A program made the position numbers and the translations under genes. The notes under the pieces are model-generated. The model was not told the DNA's origin, did no database searches, and saw nothing but the letters and a program-made list of their open reading frames with translations. A DNA stretch of 64,000 nucleotides from Allacma fusca (taxonomy: Eukaryota > Arthropoda > Collembola > Symphypleona > Sminthuridae): NCBI GenBank assembly GCA_947179485.1, contig OX359247.1, positions 58,997,131-59,061,130 of the forward strand, read 5' to 3'. Of this stretch, positions 61,701-64,000 are shown in pieces (positions within the stretch are counted from its first letter, which is position 1; every line of letters starts with the position of its first letter).

Positions 61701-63031
61701 TCATGCTTGAAGTAAGTTTGTTGAAAGTGAAAGTGTCATGGAATACAGTACGGGTGAATATAAGTGGAATGAAATTAATGCATAGTGAGGTTCATAATTA
61801 AACTAAAAACTACCGGCACATTTCAACTATTTCATTTTTTATGAAAGTAGAAAATTTACATTTCTCAAGAAGAACCAGTGTGGAGAATTTCCGCCTTGAT
61901 GTGTAAATTTTGACACTTGTGTGTTACGTTTGCCTATTAGCAAATAGGTTTGGAAAAAGGGAATCGGCCATAAATTCCATAATTGATTCGTTATTTGCAC
62001 TTTAGTGGTTTGAAATGTGTGCTTCAATTTAAATGCTTTTCAATCCTTACAGACAAAGGCATGCAATTAAATCAAGGGAAGTTCCGTGATAATGGCAGCT
62101 GCGGTTACGTCCTCAAGCCAGACTTCATGTTCACAAAAGATTTTGATCCAAATAATGTCAAGCTATTGAACAAGTTGAACATACAGAAAATCAATTTAAC
62201 CCTCACTGTAAGTTCTATGCTCTTGTATTGGAACTTTTATTTATTCACTTAAATGGAATCAGTTCCTTTTGAATTCTGTCACAACACATCATGTGTCGTA
62301 CAATTTTGTCTTCTTCTGAAGGTAATCGCTGCCAGGAACTTAGTCAAACCGGGAAACAAAGCTGTAATTGGGCCTTTCGTGGAATTGGAAATAATTGGGG
62401 CGGATTTTGACTGCCTCAAACAAAGAACAAGGCAAAATGCTGAATGTAATAATTATTATATTTTACTTATTAACATTTTTTGTTACTATTTCTCGTTTCT
62501 TTTGTTGGGTCTAATAACTTGAAGCTTTGCACAAATACCTATACTTCAATTAACACGTGCTTTACTGAAAGCGAAAGCTGTGCAACGTAAACGTTTCGTA
62601 TAATTATTCATGTAGTTGGCCTCAGTCCGGTTTGGAACGAAAAATTTTCATTCACAGTTTTAAACCCCGACTTAGCCCTAATCCGATTTTCTGCTCAAGA
62701 CGAGGATACTTTGGACGACTCGGACTTAATAGGTCAAGCAACTTACCCAGTAAGCTCACATTAGCGAATATATTCCTTACCCTAAAATAGTTTTTAGAAC
62801 CGTTTTCCAATGTCTCACATTACACATTACAAAATCGCTAGAAGAGAGTGACAATTTTCAATTTTATTTACTTAATTGAGTAGGGGGTAATCCTGGTGAT
62901 AAAAGCTCATCCTATGGTTTTTGTATTTGAAGGTCCGCTGCCTACGCCCTGGTTATAGAAGCGTCCCCTTGAATAACGGGTTTGGAGAAGAACAGCTGTC
63001 GGTCTTACTAGTTCATTTGCAATACTTTTAA
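52545..63031 (+). CDS. PLCG: Phospholipase C-gamma, 20 coding exons, complete
   Basis: The enzyme hydrolyses PIP2 to IP3 and diacylglycerol at the plasma membrane after recruitment to phosphorylated receptors. Coding exons: 52545-52740, 53258-53407, 53776-53911, 54103-54259, 54334-54519, 54605-54720, 54832-55038, 55155-55539, 55730-55890, 56355-56496, 56601-56788, 56895-57099, 57332-57385, 57800-58207, 60756-60989, 61554-61662, 62053-62207, 62322-62445, 62616-62749, 62933-63031. All junctions are GT-AG with consistent phases, giving 1181 residues. Domains: PH about 18-150, EF region about 155-295, X box about 300-441, split-PH N half about 455-511, N-SH2 about 520-612, C-SH2 about 630-735, SH3 about 764-822, split-PH C half about 825-890, Y box about 950-1045, C2 about 1055-1175. 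Catalytic residues H312, N313, E342, D344 and H357 keep the spacing of human H335, N336, E365, D367 and H380. The protein lacks the long C-terminal tail of vertebrate PLCG1 (1290 residues). A second in-frame ATG at residue 9 is a possible alternative start. Confidence 0.96.
53258..53407 (+). CDS. PLCG: PLCG exon 2: PH domain middle
   Basis: Acceptor AG is at 53256-53257 and donor GTTTGT follows 53407. Phase 1 enters and phase 1 leaves. It contains IQEIRPGK, matching the family IREIRPGK strand, and [13 protein letters not shown], matching the CFVILYGMEF-type strand. It overlaps no long open frame, so it was found by motif. Confidence 0.9.
53669..53690. repeat. (AAT)n microsatellite in PLCG intron 2
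   Basis: Seven AAT units, 85 bp before the exon 3 acceptor. Confidence 0.9.
53776..53911 (+). CDS. PLCG: PLCG exon 3: end of PH domain and start of EF region
   Basis: It follows a TTTTAG acceptor and starts with CC, completing a GCC codon. It encodes [15 protein letters not shown], the C-terminal PH helix, and [12 protein letters not shown], like the WLRKQFYSV segment of PLCG1. The chosen donor GTAATA at 53912 (phase 2) makes the junction to exon 4 consistent. Another donor, GTGCTC at 53905, would give phase 1 and would pair with an upstream acceptor of exon 4. Confidence 0.8.
54103..54259 (+). CDS. PLCG: PLCG exon 4: EF-hand region
   Basis: The acceptor is a textbook pyrimidine tract ending TTTTTTTTAG at 54102. 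Donor GTAAGG follows 54259. It encodes [17 protein letters not shown] and then a [13 protein letters not shown] helix, matching SQVNYR...FAQLYRSL of PLCG1. The frame stays open upstream of the acceptor to about 53957, so a longer form is possible. Confidence 0.85.
54334..54519 (+). CDS. PLCG: PLCG exon 5: EF-hand region, second half
   Basis: 62 codons, phase 0 at both ends, acceptor CCAG and donor GTGAGT. It contains [17 protein letters not shown], like the SLPEFQQFLLDYQ helix of PLC-gamma, then a linker toward the X box. No canonical calcium-loop acidic pattern is visible, as is usual for PLC-gamma EF hands. Confidence 0.9.
54605..54720 (+). CDS. PLCG: PLCG exon 6: start of catalytic X box
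   Basis: It encodes [15 protein letters not shown] and then [13 protein letters not shown]. The SSHNTY motif is completed by the next exon and carries catalytic H312 and the metal ligand N313. Phase 2 leaves, with donor GTAAAA directly after AC at 54720. Confidence 0.96.
54832..55038 (+). CDS. PLCG: PLCG exon 7: X-box catalytic core
   Basis: It begins by completing SSHNTYLTGNQ, then carries [11 protein letters not shown] (E342 and D344, calcium ligands) and [11 protein letters not shown] (catalytic H357). Intervals between these residues equal those in mammalian PLCG1. Donor GTATAC at 55039 leaves phase 2. Confidence 0.97.
55155..55539 (+). CDS. PLCG: PLCG exon 8: X-box end and N-terminal half of split PH
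   Basis: 128 codons. It starts with [13 protein letters not shown] and includes [16 protein letters not shown], the phosphoinositide-contacting lysine strand. The segment from [17 protein letters not shown] to TEIPD is the first half of the split PH domain. Donor GTAAGT follows TGT at 55539, phase 0. Confidence 0.96.
55603..55636. repeat. Strong palindrome in PLCG intron 8
   Basis: GACAGGTATCGGG at 55603-55615 pairs with CCCGATGCCTGTC at 55624-55636 with one G-T wobble, across an 8-nt loop. It is GC-rich for the region and sits about 60 bp after the exon 8 donor. It may be a mobile-element relic or an RNA hairpin in the intron. Confidence 0.6.
55730..55890 (+). CDS. PLCG: PLCG exon 9: N-terminal SH2, first half
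   Basis: It encodes [14 protein letters not shown] and [11 protein letters not shown]551 of FLVRES is the phosphotyrosine-binding arginine. The loop before FLVRES is several residues shorter than in PLCG1. Donor GTGAGT after TT, phase 2. Confidence 0.96.
56355..56496 (+). CDS. PLCG: PLCG exon 10: N-terminal SH2, second half
   Basis: Acceptor TTTAG at 56354; the first base completes a Leu codon. It encodes [20 protein letters not shown] and then [14 protein letters not shown], the last SH2 helix. Donor GTTAGC, phase 0. Confidence 0.93.
56601..56788 (+). CDS. PLCG: PLCG exon 11: linker and C-terminal SH2, first half
   Basis: The acceptor (CGAAAG) has a weak pyrimidine tract, but phase and homology fix it. 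It encodes [20 protein letters not shown], like PVPQTNAHESKEWYHASL of PLCG1, and GAFLVRY with R660 as the phosphotyrosine arginine. Donor GTAGAT, phase 2. Confidence 0.92.
56895..57099 (+). CDS. PLCG: PLCG exon 12: C-terminal SH2, second half
   Basis: Acceptor TTTTGCAG at 56894. It encodes [34 protein letters not shown] and TLKFPIT, matching KHCRV...LISYYEKHPLYRKMKLRYPI. Donor GTAATT after GAG, phase 0. Confidence 0.94.
57332..57385 (+). CDS. PLCG: PLCG exon 13: 54-nt microexon, SH2-SH3 linker with activation tyrosine
   Basis: 18 codons, phase 0 at both ends, between ATTTTAG and GTAATT. It encodes a linker ending [11 protein letters not shown]756 lies in the position of human Tyr783 (GFYVEANPM), the site phosphorylated to release autoinhibition. 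Its symmetric phase means skipping would keep the frame. Confidence 0.85.
57800..58207 (+). CDS. PLCG: PLCG exon 14: SH3 and C-terminal half of split PH
   Basis: 136 codons. The SH3 shows [18 protein letters not shown] (degenerate ALYDY), NGWWKGDLG and [10 protein letters not shown]. The split-PH end follows, with [18 protein letters not shown] and the tryptophan helix [12 protein letters not shown]. Acceptor TTTCAAAG, donor GTAAGC, phase 0 at both ends. Confidence 0.96.
58690..59130 (-). pseudogene. Decayed hAT-type transposase relic in PLCG intron 14
   Basis: On the minus strand, opposite to PLCG, a broken frame reads [20 protein letters not shown] then [49 protein letters not shown] and [16 protein letters not shown]. 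These fit the usual order of hAT-superfamily proteins: an ELALAYHxVKHHxSY-like block, an FSIxTDASNKxN-like catalytic aspartate block, and a LLDFYExPxES-like block. Stops and frameshifts separate the pieces and the zinc finger is not readable. The assignment rests on remembered family patterns. Confidence 0.5.
60330..60415. repeat. 18-bp minisatellite in PLCG intron 14
   Basis: About five copies of a unit near ACAAATGCCCAAAATGTC. Its sequence is close to the CCCAAAATGTCCCA-rich tract at 38150-38340. Confidence 0.7.
60508..60650. mobile_element. Nearly intact pogo/Tigger-like MITE in PLCG intron 14
   Basis: The 143-bp element has terminal inverted repeats beginning TACAGTAAAAGTCCGTTATG and, at the far end in reverse, TACAGTCAAAATCCGTTATA. 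TA at each end fits a TA target-site duplication. It has no coding capacity. It is the clearest member of the family scattered through the window. Confidence 0.75.
60756..60989 (+). CDS. PLCG: PLCG exon 15: entry into Y box
   Basis: It follows the largest intron (58208-60755). It encodes a basic segment, then [14 protein letters not shown] (compare ELSELVVYCRPVPF) and [12 protein letters not shown] (compare DMSSFPETKAEK). Acceptor TTCCAG, donor GTTTGT, phase 0 at both ends. Confidence 0.92.
61554..61662 (+). CDS. PLCG: PLCG exon 16: Y-box core
   Basis: It encodes [20 protein letters not shown] and [16 protein letters not shown], the most conserved Y-box stretch. Acceptor GGTCCAG at 61553, donor GTATAG, leaving phase 1. 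Confidence 0.96.
62053..62207 (+). CDS. PLCG: PLCG exon 17: Y-box end and C2 linker
   Basis: It completes a GAC codon, then [14 protein letters not shown] and [10 protein letters not shown], the end of the TIM barrel, followed by the linker into C2. Donor GTAAGT, phase 0. Confidence 0.95.
62322..62445 (+). CDS. PLCG: PLCG exon 18: C2 domain, first part
   Basis: It encodes [19 protein letters not shown] and [11 protein letters not shown], the first C2 strands (PLCG1 [23 protein letters not shown]). Acceptor TTCTGAAG, donor GTAATA, phase 1. Confidence 0.94.
62616..62749 (+). CDS. PLCG: PLCG exon 19: C2 domain, middle
   Basis: It encodes [29 protein letters not shown] and LIGQATYP, matching GLNPVW, FLRFVVYEED and LAQATFPV of the family. 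Acceptor CATGTAG, donor GTAAGC, phase 0. Confidence 0.95.
62933..63031 (+). CDS. PLCG: PLCG exon 20: C2 end and stop
   Basis: It encodes [15 protein letters not shown] and ends LLVHLQYF, then TAA at 63029-63031. The stop comes directly after the last C2 strand, so the disordered C-terminal tail of vertebrate PLC-gamma is absent unless a further exon lies outside this reading. Confidence 0.93.
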   Translation, partial: VRCLRPGYRSVPLNNGFGEEQLSVLLVHLQYF

Positions 63032-63143
63032 TGGATCATCTTCATAGGAAGTGTAGAGAAAAGAATTTTGTACCTATTTATAAGCAAGTGAATAGCTAAA
63101 TTGTAAGGTGATTTCAAATGTAGTGTAAATTTATATAATAATT

Positions 63144-63149
63144 ATTAAA
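63144..63149 (+). terminator. Possible PLCG polyadenylation signal ATTAAA
   Basis: ATTAAA lies about 115 bp after the PLCG stop and is the first recognisable variant signal downstream. No canonical AATAAA lies between it and the stop codon. Confidence 0.3.
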
Positions 63150-64000
63150 TGACATAGTACAAAATCTGACTGGCAAAAGACTCACAAATTTCCATCCTAT
63201 TGCTTTAGTAGTGACTTTTGCTATTAGTTATAAAGTCTAATTCCCGCGTTCCCTTTAGAAGAGTAGATTCCCGGAAGAAGTTCACAATGACAGAATATGT
63301 AATAATTATTTGCATGTAAAATCCATGCTGAGCTTCAAATATTTATGGCATTAAATATGAGGGACGAGCTTGGAAGATTATCATCTATTAATTATTTATG
63401 AATTATGATTAATTTCCCACTTAAGTAAAAGTAAGGATGACATGTGTATTTATAAAGAGCACTAGCAATATAAGAGAACACTGCGGCATGATTAAAGGGT
63501 TAATCCCTTCAATTAATACCTCTCACTTTTGGAACTCAATTTAATGGAACATTTTCTGAGGACGAGAAATATTTTCAATCCGTATATTTTTTAGATCTGA
63601 AGGTTGTATGTACATATACATAATAATTATGTCCATAAAGAATAAACAGGGAGTTTTTATATTCGTATTGTGCACAAACCTGGACTCATACCCTGCACAC
63701 AGGTTTGTAATATCGTGCCCTGAAAGAAACAAATTCTCTTTAATCCATAAATACGGCATAGAATTAGGGACATCTTGAGATACCTGACAAGTGTGCTCAC
63801 CCTAGTGGTTTGCTCCTTAAAGCAACTGTAAGTCCTTTTACGAAAGAGGTTTTGATTATAGTCCCAAGTAATATTACAAACACATTTTTAAGTTAAGTCT
63901 CCACTACTCAGGAAAAATATAAATAAACCATTATTATAGTTAAAGTACGTCACCTCTCAAATCTGAGACACGTGTTTGTTTCCCCAATACATTTTTCCGC
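63150..64000. other. Downstream flank of PLCG, no gene seen
   Basis: AT-rich. A 40-nt minus-strand segment near 63680-63720 is bounded by CTTTCAG and GTTTGT and could be a stray exon of a convergent gene, but there is no homology to support it. Confidence 0.4.

Noticed and set aside
1..64000. tRNA, rRNA, CRISPR arrays and bacterial operons
   Set aside because: No tRNA B-box with a matching cloverleaf, no rRNA-like block and no direct-repeat/spacer array was seen. The spliced gene structure rules out a prokaryote.

Overview
This is AT-rich eukaryotic nuclear DNA from an invertebrate animal, probably an arthropod or another ecdysozoan. The species cannot be named from the sequence. The evidence is a metazoan-type phospholipase C-gamma gene with GT-AG introns, many short TA-flanked inverted-repeat elements of pogo/Tigger-like type, a hAT transposase relic, and abundant micro- and minisatellites. 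Nothing looks bacterial, organellar or viral.

Layout. Positions 1 to about 43300 contain no gene I can support. The block is AT-rich DNA with miniature inverted-repeat transposable elements (MITEs, ends TACAGT...TATAA and mirror image), tandem repeats with units of 11, 18, 22 and 29 bp, and dinucleotide microsatellites. Positions 42350-50790 hold two diverged copies of a locus in direct orientation. Each copy carries a two-exon minus-strand gene (43318-43703 and 49288-49654) for a 94-residue protein with a signal peptide and a hydrophobic C-terminus. The two proteins are 67/94 identical by hand alignment, and I recognise neither. At 52127-52413 (minus) lies a tentative two-exon gene for a 62-residue membrane microprotein. 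It is divergent from the next gene with about 131 bp between start codons.

Positions 52545-63031 (plus) hold a complete phospholipase C-gamma gene. I rebuilt it by hand as 20 coding exons with matching phases (3546 nt including the stop, 1181 residues). The domain order is PH, EF-hand region, catalytic X box, split-PH first half, two SH2, SH3, split-PH second half, Y box and C2. All catalytic and phosphotyrosine-binding residues I could check are present. Its introns carry a nearly complete MITE, a hAT relic, a minisatellite and a strong palindrome. Positions 63032-64000 hold only a possible polyadenylation signal.

How the genes relate. PLC-gamma is a receptor-tyrosine-kinase effector that cleaves PIP2 to IP3 and diacylglycerol. 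The small secreted or anchored proteins and the microprotein are neighbours with no demonstrated functional link to it. The most novel content is the duplicated 94-residue gene pair and the possible microprotein sharing the PLCG promoter region.
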